Source: Pseudomonas fluorescens | GTDB taxonomy: Bacteria; Pseudomonadota; Gammaproteobacteria; Pseudomonadales; Pseudomonadaceae | Assembly: GCF_900636825.1 (NCBI RefSeq) | Contig: NZ_LR134318.1 | Coordinates: forward strand, 5,875,501-5,939,500 | Length of the DNA: 64,000 nucleotides | Reading direction: 5' to 3' | Part shown: positions 25,508 through 34,873 of the stretch, piece by piece | How the letters are laid out: each line of letters starts with the position of its first letter | Position numbering within the stretch: position 1 is the first letter of the stretch | Translations under genes and position numbers: made by a program | Notes under the pieces: model-generated | Databases searched by the model: none | The model's input: the letters and a program-made list of their open reading frames with translations, nothing else | What the model was told of the DNA's origin: nothing

Positions 25508-27535
25508 ATGTTCAGCAAAGGCAATTGCGCGCCATTCTCGCTGCATATCCCCGCCATTCAACATGACTTCAAAGTGCTTGCCTTCTCGGGTGCCGAGGCG
25601 ATCAGCCAGTTGTACGCGCTGCGCGTCGAGCTGGTGAGTGAGCACCCGGATTTTGATGTGGAAGGCTTGCTTGGCCAGCCTGCGTTTCTGCAGTTCGGGC
25701 CGCAGGGAGAAGGCATTCACGGGCGCATCGAAGATGTGCTGATCGGCAATGCCGGCAAACGCCTGACCCATTACCACCTGACCCTGGTCCCGGCGCTGTA
25801 TTACTTGCAGTTCAATCACGACCAGCGAATTTTCCAGCAACGCACGGTGCCGCAAATCATCGCCCAAGTGCTTGAACAGCACGGCATTCAAAGCGATGCA
25901 TTCACCTTTCACGTCACGCCGAATCCGCCGCGTGAGTACTGCACGCAATACGGCGAGGACGACTTTGCCTTCCTCCAGCGTTTGTGCGCCGAAGATGGCA
26001 TTGCCTGGCATCACCAGCATTCGGCCGACGGGCATTTACTGGTGTTCACTGACAGCCCAGTGTTCGCGCCCAGTCTGGGGACGACGCACTTTAAGGCCGA
26101 CAGCGGCATGGTCGCGGAACAATCAGTGGTCAATCACCTGACCATGGGTTTCAACACACGCACCAGCACGGTCACCCGTCGTGATTATGATCTCGAGCGC
26201 CCGAACCTGCTGCTGGAAAGCCGCTTCACCGCCGAATTCAGCCCCGATCTCGAGGACTACCGTTACCCGCTGTTGATGACCTCAGAGAAGTCCGGCAAAC
26301 AGCAAACGCGTCAGGCTCTGGAGCGACACCGCAGCGACTACCAATGGATTGAAGGCAAAAGCAATCAGGCGACGCTGCGCAGCGGTCACCTGTTCGATCT
26401 GCGCCAACACCCGAGACCCGGCTGCAACGAGTCGTGGTTGTTGGTGACACTGACGCATGAAGCCGCGCAACCGCAAGTGCTCGAAGAGGCCTTCAGCAGC
26501 GACGATGTCCAGTCTGCCAATGGCTTCACTCAGGGTTATCGCAACACGTTCAATGCGATCCCGGCGGAGGTGTTTTACCGCCCGCCGCTGCCAGCGCCAA
26601 GACCCCTGCTGGTCTGCCAGACCGCCAGAGTCACCGTGCCACCGGGAGAGGAAATCTTTTGCGATGAATACGGCCGGGTTCGGGTGGAATTTCCCTGGGA
26701 CCGCACTGAACGCAACAGCGAAAAAAGCAGCTGCTGGCTACGCGTAGCCTCCAGCTGGGCGGGCGATGGATTTGGCGCGGTGGCCATACCCCGGATTGGC
26801 ATGGAGGTGGTCGTCACCTTTCTGGAAGGCAACCCGGATCACCCCCTGATAACCGGCTGCGTCGCAAACAAGGTCAACGGTGTTGCTCATCCATTGCCGG
26901 CCAGCAAAACCCGAACGGTACTGCGCAGCCAGAGCTCGCCGCGCAATGGCGGTTACAACGAACTGTCGATCGAAGATCGCGCCGGACAGGAGAAAATTCA
27001 TCTTCGGGCCCAGCGTGATCTGGAGCAATTGATCCTTAACGACAGCCGCAGCCTGATCACGCATGACCGCTTCGAGCAAGTCGGCAATGACAGCACCAGC
27101 CTGATCAAGGGCAAGGATTGCCGCACTCATCAAGGTCTGCGCAGCACATTGATCAATGCCGATGATGTGCTGACCGTCAGCGGCACCAGCAGTCAGACCC
27201 TCGGTGCCCTGGTGATTCAGGCCGGTCAGCAGGCGCATGTCACCGCCAGCAACGTGGTGATCAACGCCGGCATGAGCCTGACGCTGTCGGCCGGCGGTCA
27301 TCACATCGTGATCAACCCCGGCGGGATTTTCAGCAGCGTGCCCATGGTTGAGGGCGGCGCGCCGCTGCCGGGTCTCGCGCCGTTACAACCGCTGCAGGCA
27401 GAGGCTGGCCTCGCTCCGCCGATCAGCGCCACACCGCTGTCGATCATCAACAGTGCCCGCCAGCAGGCGGCGGACTATTGCCCTCTGTGCGAAGCCTGCG
27501 CAGCAGGTCAGTGCGAGCTGGGAGACGTCGCATGA
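25508..27535 (+). CDS. vgrG: VgrG spike protein of the lipase island
   Basis: 675 residues. A gp27-like N-terminal part (about 10-330) precedes the OB-fold hallmark 'GEEIFCDEYGRVRVEF' (about 379-394) and a shorter beta-helix (about 495-610). The tail contains CPLCEAC and one more Cys, a possible metal-binding knuckle. It is clearly a different allele from the vgrG at 432-2498. The stop overlaps the DUF4123 start as ATGA, so spike, adaptor, immunity proteins and lipase are made as one unit. It probably delivers the lipase encoded three genes downstream. Confidence 0.95.
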   Translation: MFSKGNCAPFSLHIPAIQHDFKVLAFSGAEAISQLYALRVELVSEHPDFDVEGLLGQPAFLQFGPQGEGIHGRIEDVLIGNAGKRLTHYHLTLVPALYYLQFNHDQRIFQQRTVPQIIAQVLEQHGIQSDAFTFHVTPNPPREYCTQYGEDDFAFLQRLCAEDGIAWHHQHSADGHLLVFTDSPVFAPSLGTTHFKADSGMVAEQSVVNHLTMGFNTRTSTVTRRDYDLERPNLLLESRFTAEFSPDLEDYRYPLLMTSEKSGKQQTRQALERHRSDYQWIEGKSNQATLRSGHLFDLRQHPRPGCNESWLLVTLTHEAAQPQVLEEAFSSDDVQSANGFTQGYRNTFNAIPAEVFYRPPLPAPRPLLVCQTARVTVPPGEEIFCDEYGRVRVEFPWDRTERNSEKSSCWLRVASSWAGDGFGAVAIPRIGMEVVVTFLEGNPDHPLITGCVANKVNGVAHPLPASKTRTVLRSQSSPRNGGYNELSIEDRAGQEKIHLRAQRDLEQLILNDSRSLITHDRFEQVGNDSTSLIKGKDCRTHQGLRSTLINADDVLTVSGTSSQTLGALVIQAGQQAHVTASNVVINAGMSLTLSAGGHHIVINPGGIFSSVPMVEGGAPLPGLAPLQPLQAEAGLAPPISATPLSIINSARQQAADYCPLCEACAAGQCELGDVA

Positions 27536-28380
27536 GCCCGGTCGAACAATGGCTGCACACTCAATCCCGTGCCGGCTGCGATTTATATCTGGTGCTGGAC
27601 GCGGAGAATCAAAGCGAAGCGCACGCTGCACTCGCTCGCGATCTGGGCACCGAGCAATTCCGCCATCTGTACGCGGGCACGGCCGCCGAGTCGCTGGCGC
27701 CGACCGGCCCGCTACTGGTGCAGATCGACACGGCGCACCATCCCGTCATCCAGCAATTGCTCGCCACACCCGAGCGGCATTGGGGCTGGCTAGCCAGTGC
27801 CCGACACACCGAGCTTGATGCGCTGGCCGCGCACTGGCGCGAGCGGGTGGTGACTGGCGAGCGCCCAAACCTGGCCGTGTATCGCGTGCATGACAATCGG
27901 GTTCTGGGGCGTGCGCTGGCGCATCTGCATTCCGAACAGTATTCGTCTCTTCTCGGACCGCTCGGCAGCGTCTGCTATTGGCACGCCGGGCAGTGGAACG
28001 TCGCCACCAACCCCGACCCAGGCGCCCATCCGCTACCGATCGACCCGCCATGGCTGCAGACGCCGACACCGGAACTGATCTACGCCAACGTGCTGTTCGA
28101 CAACACCCGTCGCTACCTGGTTGGCGAACATACCGAAGTCATGGCGAAGCTCGCCGAGCAACTCGACATCGATGAGTGGTTATGGGGCCTGATTCAACTG
28201 GCGCGCTTGTGGGGCTGGCAACAACCGGAGCAAGTGCACTTTTTGCTGACCCGCTGTTTGCAGTTACCGGGATATCGGCCAGCCAAATCGTGGCTGCCCA
28301 AACCCGGTGAAGATCCGGCGGCGCACTTTGAGCGGGTGTATCAAGAAGCGCTTTATTGGCAGGGAGAGGTAGGTGGATGA
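27532..28380 (+). CDS. DUF4123 adaptor (Tap-1/TEC type) for the lipase
   Basis: 282 residues from ATG 27532, chosen because it overlaps the vgrG stop by 4 nt; an in-frame start 54 nt upstream lies within vgrG. The N-terminal DUF4123 fold shows 'GCDLYLVLDAENQSEA', 'GPLLVQIDTAHH' and 'HWGWLASARH'. A helical C-terminal part ('EWLWGLIQLARLWGW') follows. Proteins of this family bind an effector and load it on VgrG; in Vibrio cholerae vgrG-1, tap-1 and the lipase gene tseL are arranged alike. The stop overlaps the next gene as ATGA. Confidence 0.9.
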   Translation: MSPVEQWLHTQSRAGCDLYLVLDAENQSEAHAALARDLGTEQFRHLYAGTAAESLAPTGPLLVQIDTAHHPVIQQLLATPERHWGWLASARHTELDALAAHWRERVVTGERPNLAVYRVHDNRVLGRALAHLHSEQYSSLLGPLGSVCYWHAGQWNVATNPDPGAHPLPIDPPWLQTPTPELIYANVLFDNTRRYLVGEHTEVMAKLAEQLDIDEWLWGLIQLARLWGWQQPEQVHFLLTRCLQLPGYRPAKSWLPKPGEDPAAHFERVYQEALYWQGEVGG

Positions 28381-29168
28381 GGAACTTGAAACGAGCGTTG
28401 ATGCTGAGTGGTTGCCTGGAATTGCTGGTGGGTTGTACGACGGTGAAGACACCAAACACGTTTACGTTTGTTCCGGATTTTCCGCCCGGATTCAAGTACG
28501 ACTTTACAGCCACCTACGTTCCGGCCAAGGGCCAAACATGCACCGTGCCGGGCGGGAAAAACACTCAGCTGGGATTCAATAAAACCAACATGAAGTACGA
28601 AAGGACTTCAGAGATCCCGCTTTACAGAACCGTAAACGAATGCCCGCTGGCGCTGAATTACATCGAGATCAAGATCATCGGTATTTATGGTCCAGGGCGA
28701 AGCAACTTCAGCTATGACTTCGCCTCGGTTGCTGTACGTCCGGAGCTGCTCGAATACCAAATGGGGACTTTCAGTAAGAACGGCAAGGGCGAATTTTATG
28801 GTGAATGCAGGTGGTCATTCCGCACCGTCGGCCCAAATCGTTACCTGATCAAACTGCTGACCTGCAAAAACATGGATGCACAGGGAAACGTGCTGCGAAC
28901 GAGACCTTCCGCGGCGTACACATTGAATCAACTTGAGGGCAAGAAGGTGACGCTGAAGGTCAGGCTGGCAACTGAAGAATTACCAGCCATCGGCGATACC
29001 TGGATCAAAGTACCTAGCGGCTGGAAGCGCTGTATGGGTGCCAACTTCGGGGATCAATACGCCTTTTGCTACGGGAATGACAAAGATTTCAGCACTTTCA
29101 AAATGGTAGACGAGCGCATCTGCACCATTTACCCCGGCTGTACGGAAAACAAGGACGAGACCCCATGA
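28377..29168 (+). CDS. Lipoprotein, candidate lipase immunity protein (copy 1)
   Basis: 263 residues from ATG 28377, which overlaps the adaptor stop (ATGA); the longer reading from 28356 would put seven extra residues before the signal. The lipobox LVGC gives lipid at Cys20. The mature part begins with a Thr/Phe/Pro-rich segment ('NTFTFVPDFPPGFKYDF') and contains several Cys residues that may form disulfides. It is about two-thirds identical by eye to the next gene product. I know no family name. An outer-membrane or periplasmic immunity role against the lipase is inferred from operon position and lipidation. Confidence 0.82.
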   Translation: MRNLKRALMLSGCLELLVGCTTVKTPNTFTFVPDFPPGFKYDFTATYVPAKGQTCTVPGGKNTQLGFNKTNMKYERTSEIPLYRTVNECPLALNYIEIKIIGIYGPGRSNFSYDFASVAVRPELLEYQMGTFSKNGKGEFYGECRWSFRTVGPNRYLIKLLTCKNMDAQGNVLRTRPSAAYTLNQLEGKKVTLKVRLATEELPAIGDTWIKVPSGWKRCMGANFGDQYAFCYGNDKDFSTFKMVDERICTIYPGCTENKDETP

Positions 29169-29989
29169 CGGAACAAAAAACACCGCATTCCCCGCACTTC
29201 AAACGAGTCCTTCAAAGTCTGGCATTGAGCACTTGCCTTGTTATGACTATGGGTTGTTCAGCTGTCAGCAAACCGAACACATTCACCTTTGTTCCGGACT
29301 TCCCGCCCAACTTCAAGTACGACCTGACGGCCACCTACGTGCCCGACAAGGATCAAACCTGCTCGGTGCCGGGCGGAAGGGGTACTCAGCTTGGGTTCAA
29401 TAAAACCAATATGAAATACGCAGGCACCTCGGAAATCCCGCTTTATAGAACCGTAAGCGACTGCCCGCTGGCGCTGAACCATGTGGAGATCAAGGTCATC
29501 GGCGTTTTTGGCCCCGGACGAAGTAACAGCAGCTATGACTACGCCTCATTTGCCGTTCGTCCAGAGTTGCTGGAGCGGCAAATGGGGACTTTCAGAGATG
29601 ACGAGACGGCTGAATTCTTCGGTGAGTGCATGTGGTTTTTTCGCACCGTCAGTCCCAAGCGTTACCTCATAAAAATGTTGAGATGCAAAAAAATGGATAC
29701 ACAGGGCAATGTCGGGAAAAGCCGCCCTTCCACGGCGTACACGCTGACTCAGCTAGCGGGAATAACCGTAAGGCTGAAGATCAAGTTGGCTGATGAGGAA
29801 AGGCCCGGCTGGGGTGACACCTGGGTTGAAGTTCCCCGTGGCTGGAAGCGCTGTTTGGGTGAGGGCATGGAAGATCAGCGTGGTTACTGTAATGGAAATT
29901 ACAAGGACTTCAGCACCTTCAGGATGGTGGATGAGCGCGTTTGCACCATTTACCCCGGCTGCACGGAAAACAAGGATGAGACCCCATGA
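29165..29989 (+). CDS. Lipoprotein, candidate lipase immunity protein (copy 2)
   Basis: 274 residues with a longer N-terminal region before the signal and lipobox TMGC (Cys31). It shares long segments with the preceding protein, for example 'TSEIPLYRTV', 'VRPELLE.QMGTF' and an identical end 'CTIYPGCTENKDETP'. Even the junction bases GACCCCATGA are the same, so the pair arose by tandem duplication including the overlap signal. The divergence is spread over the whole mature part. The role is inferred as for copy 1. Confidence 0.82.
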   Translation: MTEQKTPHSPHFKRVLQSLALSTCLVMTMGCSAVSKPNTFTFVPDFPPNFKYDLTATYVPDKDQTCSVPGGRGTQLGFNKTNMKYAGTSEIPLYRTVSDCPLALNHVEIKVIGVFGPGRSNSSYDYASFAVRPELLERQMGTFRDDETAEFFGECMWFFRTVSPKRYLIKMLRCKKMDTQGNVGKSRPSTAYTLTQLAGITVRLKIKLADEERPGWGDTWVEVPRGWKRCLGEGMEDQRGYCNGNYKDFSTFRMVDERVCTIYPGCTENKDETP

Positions 29990-32322
29990 GCATTGAACCG
30001 TTAGATCCGAGCATCGCTGCTTTTATGCAAGGGAAAATCCATGCCTGCCCAAGCCGCGGACATTCGACGAGCTTTCAATTAGTGGACGAGTTCGGTGACG
30101 GCAAACCCTACAACGGTTTGGCCTACGAGATCATCGATTATGAAGATACCGTCTACACGGGCAAACTGGACGCCACAGGTTCCGGAAAGGTAGATGACCA
30201 TTACTGTGGCCCAGTGGTACTAAAGCTCAATCAGCCGTTCAACGGGACAGAACCACTCTATAAAGATTTGAGGGCAAGAGAGCATTACCCCCTCCCCATC
30301 ACCGAACTCCAGGTCCGCGCCGAAAAGACCCGCTTCTTCAACAAATCAGGCGTACGCACCCAAGCCAACCCCGCAAAAGACGTAGCCGCAAACGCTGCCT
30401 ATTACCAGGTTGAGGTGAGCGAACTGGTCAAGCATGTAGCGCACTTGCCACCACTGGCCCATCGAAGTGATCCGCCGAATAGGGTGGTTCACAAACTCAT
30501 GCGATCCGCCCCCAAAACCAGAGCTTTCGCGCAGGGTGATACAAGCACCCCGGACAGTGGCGCGAGCGCGATCTTCAGTCAGGGAGAACTGGCCACGGTC
30601 GAGTTGGGTTTCTTTCCACCGCCGCCCAAACCCAAAGGCATTGCCCTGCTGCCGAACAAGCATCATGTGATGGAGGTGCGCCCCATGAGGGCGTTGCGCC
30701 CGATGTTGTCGACGAGCAATGAGTTCTGCGCACTCAACCTCTACCAACTGTCTTTGATGGCGACCCTGAGTTACACCGACTTCGGACAGGAGCCCAACAC
30801 ACAACCGGTCAAGACCGACAGTGTGAGCTTCCCCTTGCAGCCCAGCAGCGGCAACTGGTTCGGCCATGCCCTGCCGCAGCTTGATGAACTGTGGAAAGTC
30901 GATGCCCTGCAACCGAAGAAGTACTTCCCCTTGTATGAGGAGGTCCCCTACTCGAAACGTCTGGAAGTGCTGCCGTTCGATCCATCGCTCTATCCCGAGG
31001 TAAACAACCCCGACTTGGGCGATCAGCAGGAGCACCCGGCCAAACTGCATTTTTTCGATGATCGCAAACAGGTCGACAGCACGGACACCCAAGCCTTCAT
31101 CACCCATCACGACGAATTGATATTAATCAGCGTACGCGGAACCAGTGAAATAAGACCCGATGCGATGCGGGATGGGGATGCTTATCAGGTTCCTTTTGAG
31201 GAAGGAGAAGGCAAGGTACATCGCGGCTTCTATGGCGGCGCCCAAGCGGTTTACCCGTTTGTGGTGAGTTATCTGGAGCGATTCTACAGCGGGCAAAAAC
31301 TGCTGATCACCGGACACAGTCTGGGCGGGGCAATCGCACTGATCTTGTCCGAAATGCTGCGACGCGATCCACAGTACCTGCCGGAGATCGTCCTCTACAC
31401 CTACGGCGCCCCGCGCGCTGGTGACACGATTTTCATCGAAAGCGCCAAAGCATTGGTCCACCACCGCATCGTCAATCAGAACGATCCGGTCCCGAGCGTC
31501 CCCGCCACATGGATGAATACTTTCTCGAAACCGAAGGAAATGTATGCGGCCAACGTGGGACTACTGGCCCTGCATCCAGTTGGCGGTTTCGCATTTCTGA
31601 TCCTGGGAATGATCAACTTGCTGGGCGACGACTATGGGCATCACGGTGACTTGCGTCATTTCATGCCGGTGACATTTGGCGAAGGTCACAAGTCGTCGAT
31701 TCTGTGGAAACCGGGTTGCAGCACGATCAACGATCACGGGTGCGCCAAGGCATTGCGCGCGATCAATGGCTTGCCCGACCGAGTCTCGTTTTTTCGTCAA
31801 CTCCTTGCCGCTGGCCAGCACTCCATGGTCAACAGCTACATTCCCGGCTGCTGGGCCAGCCTGCGCCGCTGGCAGGAGGCGCAGCAACTCAAACGCTCGC
31901 TGGTGACGCATCGAGAGTTCGAATGGGTCAGCGGCGTCCTGGACAATATTGAAAAGCAACTGCGTGCCGTTGAGCGCGGGATTCGAGCTCACCCCAGCGC
32001 CTATGTGCGCCACCAGGAACGAAACGACAAGACCGCAGCGCTCAACAATGAAATAGACAAGATCAAAATGACCCAGGCGCGTCTGGTCGCCCTGCGCGGA
32101 CAGCGGGTCACCGAGGTCGACGTTTACGGCAGCTATGCCGACCAGCCCGAATGGGTTGAGGAAAGTCTGCTGCGCTGGAACGCCCACCCGGAAAACCTTG
32201 TTCGGGAGCAACTGGCGATGATCCCGCCCGCCGCCGAAGACCACGATGCCGCTATCGCCGCGATGACCGGAGGGCATGCGGTTGGCGCGCCGTTTCATTT
32301 GGATATTGATTCGATTGTGTAG
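29986..32322 (+). CDS. Class 3 lipase-family T6SS effector (Tle type)
   Basis: 778 residues. The lipase core has the nucleophile elbow GHSLGG (443-448, Ser445), 'YTYGAPRAGD' after it, and 'NQNDPVPSVP' with the probable catalytic Asp near 500. A His-rich segment (GHHGDLRH, about 551-558) may supply the catalytic His. The N-terminal 26-85 region ('FQLVDEFGDGKPYNGLAYEI') looks like a small transthyretin-like beta domain. There is no signal peptide, as expected for a T6SS cargo. It should hydrolyse phospholipids in the target envelope. Layout and motifs resemble the V. cholerae TseL/Tle2 operon; the exact Tle family is not settled by eye. The start overlaps the copy-2 lipoprotein stop. Confidence 0.88.
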   Translation: MSIEPLDPSIAAFMQGKIHACPSRGHSTSFQLVDEFGDGKPYNGLAYEIIDYEDTVYTGKLDATGSGKVDDHYCGPVVLKLNQPFNGTEPLYKDLRAREHYPLPITELQVRAEKTRFFNKSGVRTQANPAKDVAANAAYYQVEVSELVKHVAHLPPLAHRSDPPNRVVHKLMRSAPKTRAFAQGDTSTPDSGASAIFSQGELATVELGFFPPPPKPKGIALLPNKHHVMEVRPMRALRPMLSTSNEFCALNLYQLSLMATLSYTDFGQEPNTQPVKTDSVSFPLQPSSGNWFGHALPQLDELWKVDALQPKKYFPLYEEVPYSKRLEVLPFDPSLYPEVNNPDLGDQQEHPAKLHFFDDRKQVDSTDTQAFITHHDELILISVRGTSEIRPDAMRDGDAYQVPFEEGEGKVHRGFYGGAQAVYPFVVSYLERFYSGQKLLITGHSLGGAIALILSEMLRRDPQYLPEIVLYTYGAPRAGDTIFIESAKALVHHRIVNQNDPVPSVPATWMNTFSKPKEMYAANVGLLALHPVGGFAFLILGMINLLGDDYGHHGDLRHFMPVTFGEGHKSSILWKPGCSTINDHGCAKALRAINGLPDRVSFFRQLLAAGQHSMVNSYIPGCWASLRRWQEAQQLKRSLVTHREFEWVSGVLDNIEKQLRAVERGIRAHPSAYVRHQERNDKTAALNNEIDKIKMTQARLVALRGQRVTEVDVYGSYADQPEWVEESLLRWNAHPENLVREQLAMIPPAAEDHDAAIAAMTGGHAVGAPFHLDIDSIV

Positions 32323-32417
32323 CGATTAAACAACGCGCGGACAAATCATGCCTGTGCCAGAATCCACAGCCCAAAAGTTCGGCCTCGTTTACAACAGCTG
32401 GCAAGGAGCTTCACATC

Positions 32418-32774
32418 ATGGAATTGAAACCACTGTTTTTCGCCACACTCATGTGGCTGCCCATCAACCAAGCGTCGGCAGATACCCCGCCGCTGGATGG
32501 CCATTATTATCTGACCGGCGCGATGGAAATGGGTGCTGAGTTGCTATTGCGCAAGGACGGCACCTTTAATGCCGGTGTCGCGTATGGCAGCGCCGACGGC
32601 TTCGCCAAAGGCACTTGGAAGGTAGAGAACCAGACAGTGTTGCTGAAAAGCCAGACCAAGCCTGCTTCCAACAGCGATCTGGGCGGCCTGTTCGAGGATC
32701 TGCAATTAGCGATCGAACCAAACTGTCTCGCCGTGGATTTTGGCAACGGCAAAGCCTGCTTCCGTCGCCAGTAA
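32418..32774 (+). CDS. Small exported protein of unknown function
   Basis: 118 residues with a Sec signal (MELKPLFFATLMWLPINQASA, cleavage expected after ASA) and an AAGGAG site before the ATG. The mature part is a beta-rich stretch ('DGHYYLTGAMEMGAELLL', 'GTWKVENQTVLL') with two Cys residues near the end. No family recognised. It follows the lipase by 95 nt on the same strand and ends at a strong terminator, so it may share the island's transcript. Confidence 0.75.
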   Translation: MELKPLFFATLMWLPINQASADTPPLDGHYYLTGAMEMGAELLLRKDGTFNAGVAYGSADGFAKGTWKVENQTVLLKSQTKPASNSDLGGLFEDLQLAIEPNCLAVDFGNGKACFRRQ

Positions 32775-32791
32775 CCCATCACGCAGCCACA

Positions 32792-32832
32792 AAAAAATGG
32801 GCACCCGACCGCAATCGGTGTGCCCATTTTTT
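32792..32832. terminator. Bidirectional terminator between the lipase island and the HU gene
   Basis: ATGGGCAC and GTGCCCAT arms, extended by CCGA/TCGG, with an A-run before and a T-run after. It serves the convergent genes ending at 32774 and 32872. Confidence 0.9.
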
Positions 32833-32871
32833 ATCGCAGCTCTCCCCGTTATTCGGAGGAGTACGCCGCCA

Positions 32872-33147
32872 TCAAGGATTGACGCTGTCTTTCAATGATT
32901 TGCCTGGCTTGAACGCAACGGTGTTGCTGGCCTTGATCTTCACCGGTTCGCCGGTTTGCGGGTTCTTGCCGGTGCGGGCGCCGCGGTGGCGTTGCAGGAA
33001 GGTGCCGAAGCCGACCAGCGTCACGCTGTCTTTGCGGTGCAGGGCGCCGGTGATTTCTTCGAGAACGGCGTTGAGGACGCGGTTGGCCTGCTCTTTGGTC
33101 AGATCTGCTTTTTCAGCGATTGCAGCGGCGAGTTCTGGTTTACGCAT
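32872..33147 (-). CDS. HU-family DNA-binding protein
   Basis: 91 residues, full-length HU/IHF fold: 'MRKPELAAAIAEKADLTKEQ', the 'GFGTF' turn (about 46-50) and a beta-arm region 'RTGKNPQTGEPVKI' (about 58-71) that wraps DNA. It is a nucleoid protein. Its place next to rubredoxin reductase matches the HupA gene of Pseudomonas, but the symbol is left open because paralogues are alike. Confidence 0.95.
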   Translation of the reverse strand: MRKPELAAAIAEKADLTKEQANRVLNAVLEEITGALHRKDSVTLVGFGTFLQRHRGARTGKNPQTGEPVKIKASNTVAFKPGKSLKDSVNP

Positions 33148-33337
33148 TAGTGAAGCCCCTTTGACGGTTTTTTGTTGTTATGTCCGTGCTGTTCTCGTTG
33201 GAACAGCGCCCAAGGCGCCGCAGGCTCTACTCTGCGGCAGACGGGAGTGAGAATGGCACGCGGATACCGGCGGCGCCAGTGTCCCCGCGACCTTTGTAGG
33301 GGCAAAAGCGCGGTGATTCCGACAGAACGGCCAGTAT

Positions 33338-34486
33338 TTACGCCAGTAGCGGCGGCAGCTGTTTGTTGAGGGCAAGTTTTTCCATGACCGCCGTACCGGT
33401 CAGGGCGTAACCGAGCAACTGGCCATTGCTGTCGTGGCACAGGGCTTTGATGTCAGTTCCCTGCCCTTCGACTGTCCAGACGCCCTCGCTGCCGCGTGGC
33501 GCAGGCGAAACCACCAACGGGCAGACCGGGGTTTTTACCGTGATCGGCATCGGGCCGTAGCTGACGGCGGTCGGGTTGCCTGCCAGCGTTTGCGCCAGCG
33601 CTCGGGCGCAGCTCATCAGCGGCATCACATACAGCAGATTCAGGCCATCGACTTCGGCGCAATCGCCCAAGGCGTAGATGTTGGCGTGGGAGGTTTGCAA
33701 ATGCCGATCGACCACGACGCCGCGATTGACCTGCACACCCGCAGCGGCCGCCAGGTCAATGCGTGGACGCAGGCCGATCGCCGACACCACCACGTCGCAC
33801 GCGACGACCTGGCCGTCAGACAGGTGCGCGTCCAGACCATCGGCTACTTTCTGCAGACGGGTCAACACCGGGCCGAGGTGAAACTTCGCCCCGATACTTT
33901 CCAGCCCGGCCTGCACCGCTGCCGCAGCCGCCGGATGCAGCAGGGTCGGCATGACCTGCTCGCAGGGTGCGACCAGTTGCACTTCGTAGCCGCCGAAGAT
34001 CAAGTCATTGGCAAACTCGCAGCCGATCAACCCGGCCCCGAGCATCAGTACCCGACGCTTGCCCGCGGCGGCGGCGCGGAAACGTGCGTAATCTTCCAGA
34101 TCGTTGATCGGGAACACCAGGTCTGCGCCATCGCCTTCGACAGGCACCCGAACGGTTTCTGCGCCCCAAGCGAGAATCAGATCGCGATAGGCCACGGCTT
34201 CTTCGCCGATCCACAGGCGCTTGTGGCCGGCATCGATGCCGCTGATGCGCGTATGAGTGCGCACTTCGGCCTTCAGTTGCTCGGCCATTGCCCCCGGTTC
34301 GGCCATGCTCAGGCCGTCGGCATCCTTGTTCTTGCCGAAGCCGGTGGAGAGCATCGGCTTGGAGTAAGAGCGGCCGTCATCGGCGGTAATCAGCAGCAGC
34401 GGAGTTTCGCTGTCGAGCTTGCGAAATTCGCGAGCGAGGTTATAGCCCGCAAGCCCGGTGCCAATGATTACGACAGGTGCGCTCAT
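33338..34486 (-). CDS. rubB: Rubredoxin-NAD(+) reductase
   Basis: 382 residues. The FAD-binding motif is '[19 protein letters not shown]' (5-23), the NAD-binding motif '[19 protein letters not shown]' (about 143-161), and '[12 protein letters not shown]' (about 270-281) closes the FAD site. It passes electrons from NADH to rubredoxin. The rubredoxin gene lies 19 nt upstream on the same strand, so the two form an operon supplying electrons for alkane hydroxylation or oxidative-stress reduction. Confidence 0.95.
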   Translation of the reverse strand: MSAPVVIIGTGLAGYNLAREFRKLDSETPLLLITADDGRSYSKPMLSTGFGKNKDADGLSMAEPGAMAEQLKAEVRTHTRISGIDAGHKRLWIGEEAVAYRDLILAWGAETVRVPVEGDGADLVFPINDLEDYARFRAAAAGKRRVLMLGAGLIGCEFANDLIFGGYEVQLVAPCEQVMPTLLHPAAAAAVQAGLESIGAKFHLGPVLTRLQKVADGLDAHLSDGQVVACDVVVSAIGLRPRIDLAAAAGVQVNRGVVVDRHLQTSHANIYALGDCAEVDGLNLLYVMPLMSCARALAQTLAGNPTAVSYGPMPITVKTPVCPLVVSPAPRGSEGVWTVEGQGTDIKALCHDSNGQLLGYALTGTAVMEKLALNKQLPPLLA

Positions 34487-34505
34487 GCCTTACTCCTTGT
34501 TTTGC

Positions 34506-34673
34506 TCAGTTGATTTCGATCATTTCGAAGTCCATCTTGCCGACGCCGCAGTCCGGGCACAGCCAGTCTGCCGGTACGTCTTCCCAACGGGTGCCTGGCG
34601 CAATGCCGTCATCCGGCCAGCCATCGGCTTCGTTGTAGATCAGGCCACAAACGATGCATTGCCACTTTTTCAT
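34506..34673 (-). CDS. rubA: Rubredoxin
   Basis: 55 residues, ATG at 34673 and TGA at 34506-34508, found by reading the gap before rubB. The product begins [20 protein letters not shown] and has the two iron-binding pairs CIVCG (6-10) and CPDCG (39-43), plus the usual '[13 protein letters not shown]' segment. The fold and length are exactly those of rubredoxins. It carries electrons from the reductase encoded next to it. P. aeruginosa has two rubredoxin genes here; only one is present in this window. Confidence 0.96.
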   Translation of the reverse strand: MKKWQCIVCGLIYNEADGWPDDGIAPGTRWEDVPADWLCPDCGVGKMDFEMIEIN

Positions 34674-34873
34674 TCAGATACTTCCTCAGGGTTCAGGCTC
34701 ATTTCCGGCGCGGACGGTCGATGGGTGTCGCGTTGCCATCCGGCTCAGGGCGTTTTGTACTGAGGGTGCCGGGCAGATGCAAGCCTGTTCGGCGCAATGG
34801 CGGCCGGCACCGATCAATATCGCGGGCTGCCATGGTAAGCTCGCCGCCTCATTTGCGGCCAATATGACTCATT

